Shown: piece by piece, positions 34,316 to 43,526 of the stretch | Numbering within the stretch: position 1 is the first letter of the stretch | How the letters are laid out: each line of letters begins with the position of its first letter | DNA from: Gottfriedia solisilvae | Lineage (GTDB): Bacteria; Bacillota; Bacilli; Bacillales; Bacillaceae_G | Reading direction: 5' to 3' | Length of the DNA: 64,000 nucleotides | Assembly (NCBI RefSeq): GCF_002128405.1 | Contig: NZ_NETJ01000003.1 | Location: forward strand, 620,001-684,000 | The notes under the pieces: generated by a model | What the model was told of the DNA's origin: nothing | What the model saw: the letters and a program-made list of their open reading frames with translations, nothing else | The model's database searches: none | Translations under genes and position numbers: made by a program

Positions 34316-34562
34316 CAAATATTTAAAAATATATAACTTTTTAAGAAGTACTCATGAAACCAATTGCAAAAAAAAAAAGTTTTTTTGACTTTTTTCTTAT
34401 TTTGCAAGGCGTTATTGGGTATTTTTTTTATGTTTCTCGGTTTGGCTCAATTGACAAAAAAATCGTTTTACACTTTATTGCACTCTTCTCCATAATTTGT
34501 TAAATTTCTCTTATTGTTTCATTCTGAGTAAGATTGTCGAAATGTTTATTTTCATATTTAGG
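34316..34562. other. Gene-poor stretch before the nrd promoter
   Basis: Contains a low-complexity A/T tract with TTGCAAAA / TTTTGCAA ends (about 34363-34410), which may end the upstream gene. A 49-codon open frame at 34354-34503 lies over it but has only a weak ribosome site. Confidence 0.4.
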
Positions 34563-34610
34563 AAACTATATATTGTGTTTGTTCTAAAAAGGTAATACAA
34601 TATGTAGGTA
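34563..34610 (+). promoter_or_regulatory. Tandem NrdR boxes upstream of nrdI
   Basis: Box 1 AAACTATATATTGTGT (34563-34578) and box 2 ATACAATATGTAGGTA (34595-34610). Their starts are 32 bp apart, about three helical turns, as for paired NrdR sites (consensus ACACWATATATWGTGT). Box 2 is the weaker match (11 of 16). Confidence 0.7.
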
Positions 34611-34670
34611 TATAACATGAGAATTTTAAATATTCATAAAATATTCTTACATATAAAATGAGGTGATCCT

Positions 34671-35030
34671 ATGGTGATAGTTTACAGTTCAATGACGGGC
34701 AATGTTAAGCGTTTTGTCAATAAAATTAGAATGCCGTCAATTCAAATAAAAGATGGACTAAAAATCGAAGAACCTTATATTCTTGTAACCTACACTACTG
34801 GATTTGGAAGTGTTCCAGACAATGTACATCATTTTTTGGAGAAAAATTCAAATTACCTAAGAGCAGTAAGTGCAAGTGGCAATCGAAACTGGGGAGATTT
34901 ATTTGCAGCCAGTGCAGATAAAATTGCCAAAACATATAACGTACCGGTCTTGTCAAAATTCGAAATGTCAGGGACAAGTCGTGATATACAATATTTTCTT
35001 GAGGGAGTGGAAAAGCTTGAGACATATTGA
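34671..35030 (+). CDS. nrdI: NrdI, flavodoxin-like activator of class Ib ribonucleotide reductase
   Basis: Supplies oxidant to assemble the manganese-tyrosyl radical in NrdF. 119 aa. FMN loop VIVYSSMTGNVKRFV at the start; GFGSVPDNVHHFLEKN and SASGNRNWGDLFAAS are the flavin-contact loops. The gene overlaps nrdE by 14 bp. GAGGTGATC precedes the ATG. Paired NrdR boxes lie 60-110 bp upstream. Confidence 0.94.
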   Translation: MVIVYSSMTGNVKRFVNKIRMPSIQIKDGLKIEEPYILVTYTTGFGSVPDNVHHFLEKNSNYLRAVSASGNRNWGDLFAASADKIAKTYNVPVLSKFEMSGTSRDIQYFLEGVEKLETY

Positions 35031-37101
35031 GCTGAATAATGAATTAACAATTAAAAAGGATGGTTTTTTTGATCTTGAAAAAGATAAAGAAGCGTTACTT
35101 TGTTTCCTAAAAGAAGTAGAAGATAGAAAAATTCAATTCTCTTCTGTTAAAGAACGCTTACAGTATATGACTCAAGAAAACTATTATTATCAGGTAGAAT
35201 TAGAATACTCCCTTACTGAGATTGAAAGAATGTATGAACTAGTTTATCAAGCTGGATTTACTTTCCAATCATATATGGCAGCATCTAAATTCTTTAAGGA
35301 CTATGCATTAAAAACAAACGATGGAAAGTTTTATTTAGAAGGATATGAAGATCGAATTGCGATCGTTGCTCTTTATTTAGGACGAGGCAATATTGATAAA
35401 GCATTAAATTTGGCGAAAATGATGATTCAACAAAACTATCAACCTGCTACTCCGACATTCTTGAATGCTGGTAGAAGTAGAAGAGGTGAAATGGTTTCAT
35501 GTTTCTTACTTGAAATGGATGATAGTTTAAACTCAATTGGTTTTCAAATTAATACAGCAATGCAACTTTCAAAAATTGGCGGTGGCGTTGCACTGAATTT
35601 ATCTAAGCTTAGAGCACGAGGAGAACAAATCAAAGAAATTGATAACGCTGCAAGTGGTGTTGTTCCTGTAATGAAGCTATTAGAAGATTCATTCTCATAT
35701 GCGAACCAGCTTGGCCAACGTAAAGGTGCTGGTGCAACATATTTAAATATTTTCCACTGGGACGTAATTGAGTTTCTTGATACGAAAAAAATTAACGCCG
35801 ATGAGAAAAGTCGAATTCAATCTTTATCGATTGGATTAATTGTTCCAAATAAATTCTTTGAACTTGCAGAAAAAAATGAGCCATTCTATGTATTTGCTCC
35901 TTATACGGTTTACAAGGAATATGGCATTCATTTAGATGATATTGATATAGATGAAAAATACGATGAACTTTTAAAAAATGATAAAATTAAAAAGAAAAAA
36001 CTTGATTTATCAGCTCGTGATTTATTAGTTAAGATTGCGGCAATTCAACTTGAATCTGGTTATCCATACTTAATGTATAAAACAAACGCGAACAACCAGC
36101 ATGCTTTAAAAGATATTGGCGAAATAAAAATGTCAAATCTGTGTACTGAGATTTTTCAATTACAAGAAACATCTGAGATCAACAATTATGGATCAGAGGA
36201 TGTAATTAATCGTGATGTAAACTGTAATTTAGGTTCATTAAATATTGTGAATGTAATGGAAAATAAAGCAATTAGAGAATCAGTTCATGTTGGAATTGAA
36301 GCATTAACGGCTGTATCTGATATGACTGAAATCGAAAATGCACCTACTGTTAAAAAAGCAAATGATGAACTTCATTCTGTTGGTTTAGGTGCAATGAATT
36401 TACATGGTTACTTTGCAAAGAATGGAATTGCTTATGAAAGTGAAGAAGCAAAGGATTTTGCACGTACATTCTTTATGATGATGAACTATTACTCAATAGA
36501 AAAGAGTATGTTTATTGCAAAAGAAACGGGGAAAACATTTAAAGACTTTAATAAAAGTGAATATGCAAAAGGTACTTATTTTGATAAGTACAAAACACAA
36601 TCTTTTGAACCGAAAACAGAAAAAGTAAAAGAATTATTTAATGGAATTTATATTCCGAATGAATTTGATTGGGTTACATTAAGTAAGCAAGTACAAGCAT
36701 ATGGTTTATACAACAGCTACCGCTTAGCAATAGCTCCTACACAATCAATTAGCTACATTCAAAACGCTACTTCTTCAGTTATGCCAATTGTAAATGTAAT
36801 TGAATCTAGAACATATGCAAATTCTACAACTTACTATCCAATGCCTTATTTATCACAAAAAAGCTTCTGGTATTACAAGTCGGCTTACGATATAAATCAA
36901 TACAAATTAATTGATCTAATTGCTGAAATCCAACAACATATTGATCAAGGAATCAGCTCTATATTATATGTAAATAGTGATATTTCAACCCGAGAACTAG
37001 CAAGATATTATATCTATGCTAATAAAAAAGGCTTGAAAAGTTTATATTATACGCGTACAAGAAAATTGAGTGTGGAAGAGTGTATTAGCTGTTCAGTCTA
37101 A
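35017..37101 (+). CDS. nrdE: Class Ib ribonucleoside-diphosphate reductase alpha subunit NrdE
   Basis: Catalytic subunit, reduces NDPs to dNDPs. 694 aa, normal for NrdE. I start at the TTG 35017 after GAGGGAGTGG, inside the end of nrdI, because the protein then begins like B. subtilis NrdE (IELNNELTIKKDG). Seen: PATPTFLNAGR, SCFLLEMDDSLNSIG with a redox Cys, the NLCTE active-site segment, GLGAMNLHGY, and the C-terminal ECISC pair used for re-reduction. No intein is seen in this coding sequence. Confidence 0.95.
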   Translation: MRHIELNNELTIKKDGFFDLEKDKEALLCFLKEVEDRKIQFSSVKERLQYMTQENYYYQVELEYSLTEIERMYELVYQAGFTFQSYMAASKFFKDYALKTNDGKFYLEGYEDRIAIVALYLGRGNIDKALNLAKMMIQQNYQPATPTFLNAGRSRRGEMVSCFLLEMDDSLNSIGFQINTAMQLSKIGGGVALNLSKLRARGEQIKEIDNAASGVVPVMKLLEDSFSYANQLGQRKGAGATYLNIFHWDVIEFLDTKKINADEKSRIQSLSIGLIVPNKFFELAEKNEPFYVFAPYTVYKEYGIHLDDIDIDEKYDELLKNDKIKKKKLDLSARDLLVKIAAIQLESGYPYLMYKTNANNQHALKDIGEIKMSNLCTEIFQLQETSEINNYGSEDVINRDVNCNLGSLNIVNVMENKAIRESVHVGIEALTAVSDMTEIENAPTVKKANDELHSVGLGAMNLHGYFAKNGIAYESEEAKDFARTFFMMMNYYSIEKSMFIAKETGKTFKDFNKSEYAKGTYFDKYKTQSFEPKTEKVKELFNGIYIPNEFDWVTLSKQVQAYGLYNSYRLAIAPTQSISYIQNATSSVMPIVNVIESRTYANSTTYYPMPYLSQKSFWYYKSAYDINQYKLIDLIAEIQQHIDQGISSILYVNSDISTRELARYYIYANKKGLKSLYYTRTRKLSVEECISCSV

Positions 37102-37170
37102 ACAATACTAAAAAGCACAAAATGTATAAAAAATAGAACGATGATATAAAAATTTAATGAGTAAGTCTAT

Positions 37171-37229
37171 GGGAAGCTCGTATATAGAGAATGTTAATGA
37201 TACTACATCTATATATTCGGGCTTTCTTT
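37171..37229 (+). other. Intercistronic stem-loop between nrdE and nrdF
   Basis: AGCTCGTATATAGA pairs, with one bulge, to TCTATATATTCGGGCT across a ~19-nt loop, followed by TTTCTTTA. It resembles a leaky terminator or processing site in an otherwise 150-bp gap. Confidence 0.5.
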
Positions 37230-37251
37230 AGTGAGTAGGGGGTCATTTTAG

Positions 37252-38220
37252 ATGAAAGCTGTAAACTGGAATAAAAAAGAAGATGATTTTAGTTTAGTAT
37301 TTTGGAAGCAAAATTTATCGCAATTTTGGACTGAAGAAGAGATTGTTGTTTCGTCTGATAAGAATACATGGAATACACTTACAAAGGAAGAGCAAGATAC
37401 GTTTATAAAAGTGTTAGGTGGACTAACTTTATTAGATACGAAACAAGGTGGAGAAGGGATGCCACTTATTTTAGTACACTTGAAAAATTTACAAGCAAAA
37501 AGTGTACTAGCATTTATGGGTGCAATGGAGGAAGTCCATGCGAAAAGTTATTCACATATTTTTACAACGCTTGCAACTGAAGATGAAATTGATCACCTTT
37601 TTAAATGGATCGATGAGCATCCAATCCTAACGAAAAAATCTGAGTTGATTTCTTCATATTATTTAAATTTATTAAAGCGCGACGTATCTTCAGAAGAATT
37701 ATATATGGCAATGGTAGCTAGTGTATTTTTAGAGAGTTACTTATTCTATAGTGGATTTTTCTATCCGTTATACTTAGCTGGCCAAGGAAAAATGACGGCT
37801 AGTGGTGAGATTATTAACCTGATTCTACGTGATGAAAGTATTCACGGCGTATTTGTAGGTATACTTGCACAACAAATTTATGATGAATTTTCAGATGAAC
37901 AAAAAGCTCGACTATATAAAGAAACAATGTCATTATTAGTTCAGTTATATGATATCGAATTGCAATATACCGCAGAAATTTATGAATCAATCGGTTTAGT
38001 GGACGAAGTAAATAAATTTATTCGTTACAATGCAAATAAGGCATTAATGAATTTAGGATTCGATGCATATTTTGATGATGAAGATATTAATCCTATTGTC
38101 TTAAATGGACTAAAAACTGATACAAAGAATCATGATTTCTTCTCTGTAAAAGGAAACGGGTATGTAAAAGCAGTTACAGTGGAAAAATTGACAGATGAGG
38201 ATTTTATTTTTGAATTTTAA
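37252..38220 (+). CDS. nrdF: Class Ib ribonucleoside-diphosphate reductase beta subunit NrdF
   Basis: Small subunit that holds the di-metal centre and tyrosyl radical. 322 aa helical ferritin-like protein. It opens KAVNWNKKEDDFSLVFWKQNLSQFW. Metal ligands appear in LLDTKQGGEG..., MGAMEEVHAKSYSHIF (EEVH) and LILRDESIHGVFVG (DESIH). AGGGGG precedes the ATG. It follows nrdE across a 150-bp gap with a hairpin, unusual for an otherwise tight operon. Confidence 0.94.
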   Translation: MKAVNWNKKEDDFSLVFWKQNLSQFWTEEEIVVSSDKNTWNTLTKEEQDTFIKVLGGLTLLDTKQGGEGMPLILVHLKNLQAKSVLAFMGAMEEVHAKSYSHIFTTLATEDEIDHLFKWIDEHPILTKKSELISSYYLNLLKRDVSSEELYMAMVASVFLESYLFYSGFFYPLYLAGQGKMTASGEIINLILRDESIHGVFVGILAQQIYDEFSDEQKARLYKETMSLLVQLYDIELQYTAEIYESIGLVDEVNKFIRYNANKALMNLGFDAYFDDEDINPIVLNGLKTDTKNHDFFSVKGNGYVKAVTVEKLTDEDFIFEF

Positions 38221-38241
38221 ACATGTTGGGAAGTATGAAAT

Positions 38242-39210
38242 ATGAAGGCATTAGTTTTTAGAGAGTTTGGTTCGTCAGATGTTTTAACATATGAGGAAAT
38301 CGCTAGACCAACGATTTCAGATGATGAAGTATGTATTGAAATGAAAGCTGTTGGCGTTAATTTTGCAGATATCTATCGTCGTAAAGGAAATTATCATTTG
38401 GCAGGGAATCCACCTTATATTTTAGGTTATGAAGGTTCTGGTATCATTTCTGAAATCGGATCTTCAGTAACGGGATATAAAGTAGGCGATCGTGTAGCAT
38501 TTGCTGATGTACCTTATGCGAATGCAGAATATGTTGCAGCGAAAGAAACGCATATTGTACCTATCCCAGATGAAATTAGTTTTGAAATCGCAGCATCTGT
38601 TATGCTTCAAGGTTTAACAGCACATTACTTAGTCAATGACAGTTATCAAATCAAACTAGGTGATACTGCACTTGTTCATGCAGTTGCAGGTGGTGTAGGT
38701 CAATTACTTACTCAGATGATTAGATTAAAAGGTGGAGAGGTTATCGGATTAACTTCTTCAAATGAAAAAAAAGAAAAAGCACTTTCCATTGGTGCAAATG
38801 AAGTATTATTATATAACGAAGATTGGGTTTCATTAACTAAAGAATTAACGAAAAAGAAAAACGGTGTAGACGTAGTATATGAATCTGTTGGTTCGACCAT
38901 TATGAATAGTTTTGAAGCAACAAAAGTTCACGGAACAGTTGTTTTTTATGGAATGGCCGGTGGAGACCCAGTTCATATTGATCCTAGAATGTTAATGGAT
39001 ACTTCAAAAACATTAACAGGTGGAGATTTATGGAATGTTCTTGTTTCGAAAGAAGAAAGAATAAATAGAAGTAAAGAATTGTTTAATTGGATTGCAACGA
39101 AACAAATAAATGTTCAATCCCCAACTATTTTCTCATTAAAAGATGGGAAGCTTGCTCATGAATTGTTAGAAAGTCGTAAATCAACTGGTAAAATCATTTT
39201 AACTGTTTAA
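38242..39210 (+). CDS. NADPH:quinone oxidoreductase family protein (zinc-free MDR)
   Basis: 322 aa medium-chain dehydrogenase/reductase without the zinc ligands, as in Qor. KAVGVNFADIYRRKGNYHL and YILGYEGSGIISEIG form the substrate domain; VHAVAGGVGQLLTQMIRLKGG carries the AxxGGVG NADPH motif. Lies 21 bp after nrdF and could be cotranscribed with it, but there is no known functional link. Electron acceptor not known. Confidence 0.88.
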   Translation: MKALVFREFGSSDVLTYEEIARPTISDDEVCIEMKAVGVNFADIYRRKGNYHLAGNPPYILGYEGSGIISEIGSSVTGYKVGDRVAFADVPYANAEYVAAKETHIVPIPDEISFEIAASVMLQGLTAHYLVNDSYQIKLGDTALVHAVAGGVGQLLTQMIRLKGGEVIGLTSSNEKKEKALSIGANEVLLYNEDWVSLTKELTKKKNGVDVVYESVGSTIMNSFEATKVHGTVVFYGMAGGDPVHIDPRMLMDTSKTLTGGDLWNVLVSKEERINRSKELFNWIATKQINVQSPTIFSLKDGKLAHELLESRKSTGKIILTV

Positions 39211-39258
39211 AGAAATTTTTCATTTTCCTCTTATATGTAAGATAAAGGGGGAGAAAAA

Positions 39259-39399
39259 ATGGAGCTTTGGATCAGTATGATAAAAGAAGTTGGATTTCCA
39301 ATCGGAGTTACACTTTATTTACTATATCGTATAGAACAAAAACTAGATCATGTGATTTTATCCATAAAGGAATTGCCAAATCAAATGTATCATAAATAA
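39259..39399 (+). CDS. YvrJ family small membrane protein
   Basis: 46 aa; AAAGGGGGAG precedes the ATG. Opens MELWISMIKEVGFPIGVTLY and continues LLYRIEQKLDHVILSI: one short hydrophobic helix with the GFPIxVTLYLLxRxE pattern of YvrJ. In B. subtilis yvrJ sits next to the YvrI sigma factor system, but no such genes are here. Function unknown. Confidence 0.82.
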   Translation: MELWISMIKEVGFPIGVTLYLLYRIEQKLDHVILSIKELPNQMYHK

Positions 39400-39410
39400 A
39401 GAATAAAATT

Positions 39411-39441
39411 AGCCATTTTGCTGTTGCAGAATGGTTTTTTT
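39411..39441 (+). terminator. yvrJ-like gene terminator
   Basis: GCCATTTTGC / GCAGAATGG imperfect stem, short TGTT loop, then T7. Confidence 0.78.
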
Positions 39442-39457
39442 ATATTAAAAAAAAGAA

Positions 39458-39486
39458 AAAAATAGCATCAAACGATGCTATTTTTA
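39458..39486 (-). terminator. Kinase gene terminator overlapping its stop codon
   Basis: Minus strand AATAGCATC / GATGCTATT, 4-nt loop, T-run. It overlaps the last codons of the PAS kinase. Confidence 0.85.
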
Positions 39487-40703
39487 TTGTCGTCATAATT
39501 AATTGGCAATGTAATCGTAAATTCTGTTCCATTACAACTACTAGTAGCAGTAATGAATCCACCGTGATTTTGTATTAATTTTTTTGTAAGAGATAATCCA
39601 AGTCCAGTACCCTCATCTTTTGTAGAATAGAAAGCATCAAATATAAATGGTAAAACTGTCCTAGGAATACCACAACCATTATCTTTAAAAATAATCACTA
39701 TTTCATCATCAATCACATGAGTTTCAATTGTAATGAGTAGATTACCGTCTTTCTTAGCGTCCAATGAATTATGGAAAAGGTTAAGAAATACTTGAACAAG
39801 TTGATTTTTATCAAAGAAAATTTTATATTTATGTAATTCTTCAGAGAGATTATACTTTATATCTACATTATTGATGACCGTTTCACTAAAAAACAATTGT
39901 TTTATGTAGTTTAAGAGAAAATCGTTTAAACAAACTGGTTCAGGCTTATATGGTGCATTTTTCGTGATCGATAAAAAGTCAGTAATGATGCCGTTTGCAC
40001 GATCTAATTCAGGGATTAAAAGGTCATTAAATAATTGTTTGATTCTCTCGGGTGCTTCATCTTGAACAAATTGAAGATAACCTCTAACAGTCGTAAGTGG
40101 GTTACGTACCTCATGTGCAATACCAGCGGCAATTCTACCAGAAATGGCTAGTTTCTCGGAATCTCTAGCATCATTTAAAAAATGAAATATACCAATAACA
40201 CTTTCAATTTGATTATTCATATCACGAATAATCCTTGTATTCACGATTCCATAGTTCTTATTTAAAATCTCGTGATGATAAATTTCTTTTCCTGAATAAA
40301 GCGTGTTAAGAAGTGCAATTTCCTTATCTTCAATTCTTAGTAATTCTCTTATATGTTTACCGACGTATTCATTAATATTTACTTTAAAGTCCCTGGCACA
40401 TTGTTCATTATAAAACTGAATGATACCCTTGGGATCTATAAATAGAATATGATGTGGGATGGCATCAAAGATTGTTTGAAGAATTTCTTTATTTTTTAAC
40501 ATGAATGAAGAAAAGGTAGTTGTAATTTCATCTGGAAGTTCAGTTCCATTGAATGATAATGAATGTTTATCAATTAAATTTAAACAATTTTCTGAAAAAA
40601 ATGAACCTGGTGTAATCGAAGAAATAATTTTTTCATAAATCTCTACTTTTTCCTCTAATTTAGCTACTTTAGCTTTTAGATCATTTACGGTGTCCGTATT
40701 CAT
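39468..40703 (-). CDS. Soluble PAS-domain sensor histidine kinase (sporulation-kinase type)
   Basis: 411 aa, no membrane segment. N-terminal coiled coil (VNDLKAKVAKLEEKVEIYEK), one PAS domain (about 90-190, IFDAIPHHILFIDPKGIIQFYNEQ), HisKA with phospho-His in AAGIAHEVRNPLTTVRGYLQF, and HATPase with N, G1 and G2 boxes (FHNSLDA, FKDNGCGIP, GTGLGLSLTKKL). The H-box is that of Bacillus Spo0A phosphorelay kinases. There is no response regulator beside it, as expected for an orphan phosphorelay kinase. GGAGTATAG precedes the ATG. Confidence 0.9.
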   Translation of the reverse strand: MNTDTVNDLKAKVAKLEEKVEIYEKIISSITPGSFFSENCLNLIDKHSLSFNGTELPDEITTTFSSFMLKNKEILQTIFDAIPHHILFIDPKGIIQFYNEQCARDFKVNINEYVGKHIRELLRIEDKEIALLNTLYSGKEIYHHEILNKNYGIVNTRIIRDMNNQIESVIGIFHFLNDARDSEKLAISGRIAAGIAHEVRNPLTTVRGYLQFVQDEAPERIKQLFNDLLIPELDRANGIITDFLSITKNAPYKPEPVCLNDFLLNYIKQLFFSETVINNVDIKYNLSEELHKYKIFFDKNQLVQVFLNLFHNSLDAKKDGNLLITIETHVIDDEIVIIFKDNGCGIPRTVLPFIFDAFYSTKDEGTGLGLSLTKKLIQNHGGFITATSSCNGTEFTITLPINYDDNKNSIV

Positions 40704-40829
40704 TTACACTATACTCCTATTTCTACTAAAATAAGTTTAAAATAAACATAATTATATCAAATAATTCTGTTTATTTTAATTGATATTAGTAATAATTATA
40801 TAATAAAAAATGTTTTATGGGAGCGGTTT

Positions 40830-41678
40830 ATGGAAATTAAAATTGGCGTAACTGGATGGGGCGATCATGATAGTTTGTACCCTGAACGTATTCATTCATC
40901 AAAAAAACTCCGACAATACTGTAATCACTTTCCAATAGTAGAGATCGATTCATCCTATTATAGTATTATGCCAAAATCAAATTATCAAAAATGGGTGAAT
41001 CATACAACGTCTGATTTTTCATTTGTCGTTAAAGCATATGGTGGAATTACTGGACACGCAAGACAGAATTATTCAAAGGAAGAACAAATAAAATTATTAA
41101 AGCCTTTTCTTGATTCAATTCAACCTTTAATTGAAAACAATAAACTAAAGGGTGTCCTCTTCCAATTTCCACCTTGGTTTAATTGTAAGAAGGAAAACGT
41201 GGAATTTTTAAGAACAATTAAAAATGAGTTAACATCTGTCCCAGCAATATTGGAATTTAGGAATCAATCTTGGTTCTTTCCACAATATGCTGATCAAACA
41301 TTATCTTTTATGAGTGAAGAGGGTTGGATCCATTCAATTTGTGATGAACCTCAAGCTGGAATGGGAAGCATACCAACTGTTTTACACCCAACAAACAAAG
41401 AGCTAACATTAATTCGATTTCACGGAAGAAATGTTTACGGATGGAATCATAATGGACAAGAGAACTGGCGAGAGGTTAGATATTTATATCGATATAATCG
41501 AGAAGAACTCTGTGAGTGGGTCGATAAACTGGAAACTTTATCAAGACATACGAAAGAAGTATGTATTTTATTTAATAATAACTCAGGTGGAGATGCAGCT
41601 AATAATGCGAAGGAATTAATGAAGCTGCTTGGTATAGAATTTGGACCATCCTCAACCGAGCAGCTTGAATTATTTTAA
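40830..41678 (+). CDS. DUF72 family protein (YunF-like)
   Basis: 282 aa TIM-barrel-like protein. Signature stretches: IGVTGWGDHDSLYPERI, EIDSSYYSIMP, FSFVVKAYGGITGH, GVLFQFPPWF, AILEFRNQSWF, and IRFHGRN near the C-terminus. Fold resembles nucleases or sugar enzymes but the activity is unproven. GGGAGCGG precedes the ATG. Divergent from the PAS kinase, single gene. Confidence 0.9.
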   Translation: MEIKIGVTGWGDHDSLYPERIHSSKKLRQYCNHFPIVEIDSSYYSIMPKSNYQKWVNHTTSDFSFVVKAYGGITGHARQNYSKEEQIKLLKPFLDSIQPLIENNKLKGVLFQFPPWFNCKKENVEFLRTIKNELTSVPAILEFRNQSWFFPQYADQTLSFMSEEGWIHSICDEPQAGMGSIPTVLHPTNKELTLIRFHGRNVYGWNHNGQENWREVRYLYRYNREELCEWVDKLETLSRHTKEVCILFNNNSGGDAANNAKELMKLLGIEFGPSSTEQLELF

Positions 41679-41740
41679 TTGGCTATTTTCTATAGGATTT
41701 TTACTTTTTGGATTTGAAAATACAAAGACAAAAGTTGATT

Positions 41741-42154
41741 TTAATTTGATTTACGTAATAAATAAATAGCGCTTATGTTAATCAGTAAGAATGCAACAAA
41801 GGCTAACATTGGAATCGTTATAAAACCAAATAAATTTAAGTAATCACCAGTACAAGGAACCGGTCCACATTGTGTGGCAGATTCTTTCATAGCAGGTACT
41901 TTCTGAATCAGGATATGATAAATCGAAATAAACATCCCAATCACTGATAATGGCAAGATATAAACAATGTCCCTTACTTTATTTTTATAAAACGCAATTC
42001 CGATGATAAAAACAATAGGATACATGAAAATGCGTTGATACCAACATAAGGAACAAGGGGTCCAGTGATTAATAATTGAAAATGATAAACTACCTAGTGT
42101 TGCTATAATACTCACAACCCAAGTAAAAAATAATATTGATTGATTTTTTTTCAT
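41741..42154 (-). CDS. bdbC: Thiol-disulfide oxidoreductase BdbC (DsbB-like)
   Basis: 137 aa membrane protein with four helices. Redox pair CSLC in TPCSLCWYQRIFMYP near residue 37 and a second Cys pair (CGPVPC) in the outer loop. It reoxidises a BdbD/DsbA partner and passes electrons to quinone; B. subtilis BdbC acts in competence and secreted-protein folding. The partner bdbD is not adjacent here. AGGAAGG precedes the ATG. Confidence 0.9.
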   Translation of the reverse strand: MKKNQSILFFTWVVSIIATLGSLSFSIINHWTPCSLCWYQRIFMYPIVFIIGIAFYKNKVRDIVYILPLSVIGMFISIYHILIQKVPAMKESATQCGPVPCTGDYLNLFGFITIPMLAFVAFLLINISAIYLLRKSN

Positions 42155-42254
42155 AAACTACCTTCCTAGTATTAAAATTGTTAGTACTATCATTGTACAA
42201 TCGTTTATGAAAAATGTGGAATAAAACAACACATAAAAGCTTAATTAAAGGTAT

Positions 42255-42290
42255 AAAAAAAACCTGGAATTCTTGTCCAGGCTTTTTTTG
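42255..42290 (-). terminator. deoD terminator
   Basis: Minus strand GCCTGG / CCAGGT, 9-nt loop, T8 tail right after the deoD stop. Confidence 0.82.
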
Positions 42291-42297
42291 TTCATTT

Positions 42298-43005
42298 TTA
42301 TTTAGCGATTGCAGCGTCTAAAGCGATTTTGATCATATCATTAAACGTTGTTTGTCTTTCCTGTGCTGAAGTTTCTTCACCAGTGAAGATATGGTCACTT
42401 ACAGTTAATACTGTTAATGCATCAACATTATATTTGGCAGCAATTGTGTATAAAGCAGTCGTTTCCATTTCTACTGCTAATACTCCATAATCTCCTAATT
42501 TTTGAACCATATCCATGTTTTCTCTATAAAAAACGTCTGCTGTTAATACATTACCCACTCTAACGTTTAAACCTTGATTTACTGCACCATCATATGCCTT
42601 CTTTAATAGATCGAAGCTAGCACATGGTGCATAGTCAAAACCAGGGAATGTTAGACGATTCATATTAGAATCCGTACATGTTGTCATTGCAATAATAACG
42701 TCACGAACTTTAACATCTTTTTGAATTGCACCGCATGTACCTACTCGAATTAATTTTTTTACGCCGTAACTATTAATTAACTCGTTAACGTAGATACCAA
42801 TTGAAGGAATCCCCATTCCAGTACCTTGTACTGAGATTCGTTCACCTTTATATGTACCAGTAAACCCAAGCATTCCACGAACTTCATTATAGCAAGTTAC
42901 ATCTTCTAAAAATGTTTCTGCAATGTATTTAGCTCTTAAAGGATCTCCAGGTAATAATATTTTGTCGGCAATTGCGCCTTGTTCTGCTCCAATATGTACA
43001 CTCAT
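42298..43005 (-). CDS. deoD: Purine-nucleoside phosphorylase DeoD
   Basis: Phosphorolysis of purine (deoxy)ribonucleosides for salvage. 235 aa hexameric type. Opens [21 protein letters not shown]; phosphate-binding [41 protein letters not shown] (substrate Glu). I start at the ATG 43005, 8 bp after AGGAGG, which cuts 16 residues from the longest frame. Monocistronic; downstream of bdbC in the opposite sense of transcription only by order, not as an operon. Confidence 0.95.
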   Translation of the reverse strand: MSVHIGAEQGAIADKILLPGDPLRAKYIAETFLEDVTCYNEVRGMLGFTGTYKGERISVQGTGMGIPSIGIYVNELINSYGVKKLIRVGTCGAIQKDVKVRDVIIAMTTCTDSNMNRLTFPGFDYAPCASFDLLKKAYDGAVNQGLNVRVGNVLTADVFYRENMDMVQKLGDYGVLAVEMETTALYTIAAKYNVDALTVLTVSDHIFTGEETSAQERQTTFNDMIKIALDAAIAK

Positions 43006-43526
43006 TGTAAAACCTCCTAAAAAATCTAAAATAGATAAACTATCTGCACTCACACTTATTTAGTTTTTACATTTCAAATAAAAAACATTCTCAATTGAAC
43101 TGATACTTAAAGGAAAAAAGGTAGATCACGTAGTACTTATTAAGTATAGAATATATGAAAAACAAAATAATCCAGTTTAGATAATTTATGGGAAAGTTTT
43201 ATTATTACATAAGAAACAAAATAATGAAAGAGGTTACAAAAAAAAGTCAATTTTCAATAAGTAGTGCGTATTTAGTGAGTGAATATGAAACTTCTAAGAG
43301 GAACCGAGTACAGATAAAACCAAAATAAAATTGATAGTTTTAACAATCAAAACTATATTAGAAACATCATTCAAAATTGAAAAACAAATCTATTTGGTAA
43401 GAAAACATGGTTTATGAAATGATAATATCAGATTACTTTTAAAACTATTCCAACCTAAAAATCATGAGAATTGTCCAAGTCTAATATGTTAAATATGTTA
43501 GTTCTATATATAAAGGAGACAAAGAT
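43006..43526. other. Intergenic region, ~520 bp
   Basis: Very AT-rich. It contains a small hairpin TAGTTTT/AAAACTA (43336-43356) and a 34-codon frame without a ribosome site (43224-43328). I see no convincing gene, RNA or repeat. The deoD promoter must lie at the left end. Confidence 0.45.

Noticed and set aside
34354-34503. 49-codon frame (Phe/Ile-rich, possible small membrane protein) before the nrd promoter
   Set aside because: Only a weak AAGAAG ribosome site, and much of it comes from A/T homopolymers. Kept only as a remark in the feature list.
35017-37101. Intein or group I intron inside nrdE
   Set aside because: Length (694 aa) and motif order are those of an uninterrupted NrdE.
43224-43328. 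34-codon plus-strand frame in the gap before the exported unknown protein
   Set aside because: No ribosome site and no recognisable protein pattern; AT-rich chance frame is likelier.
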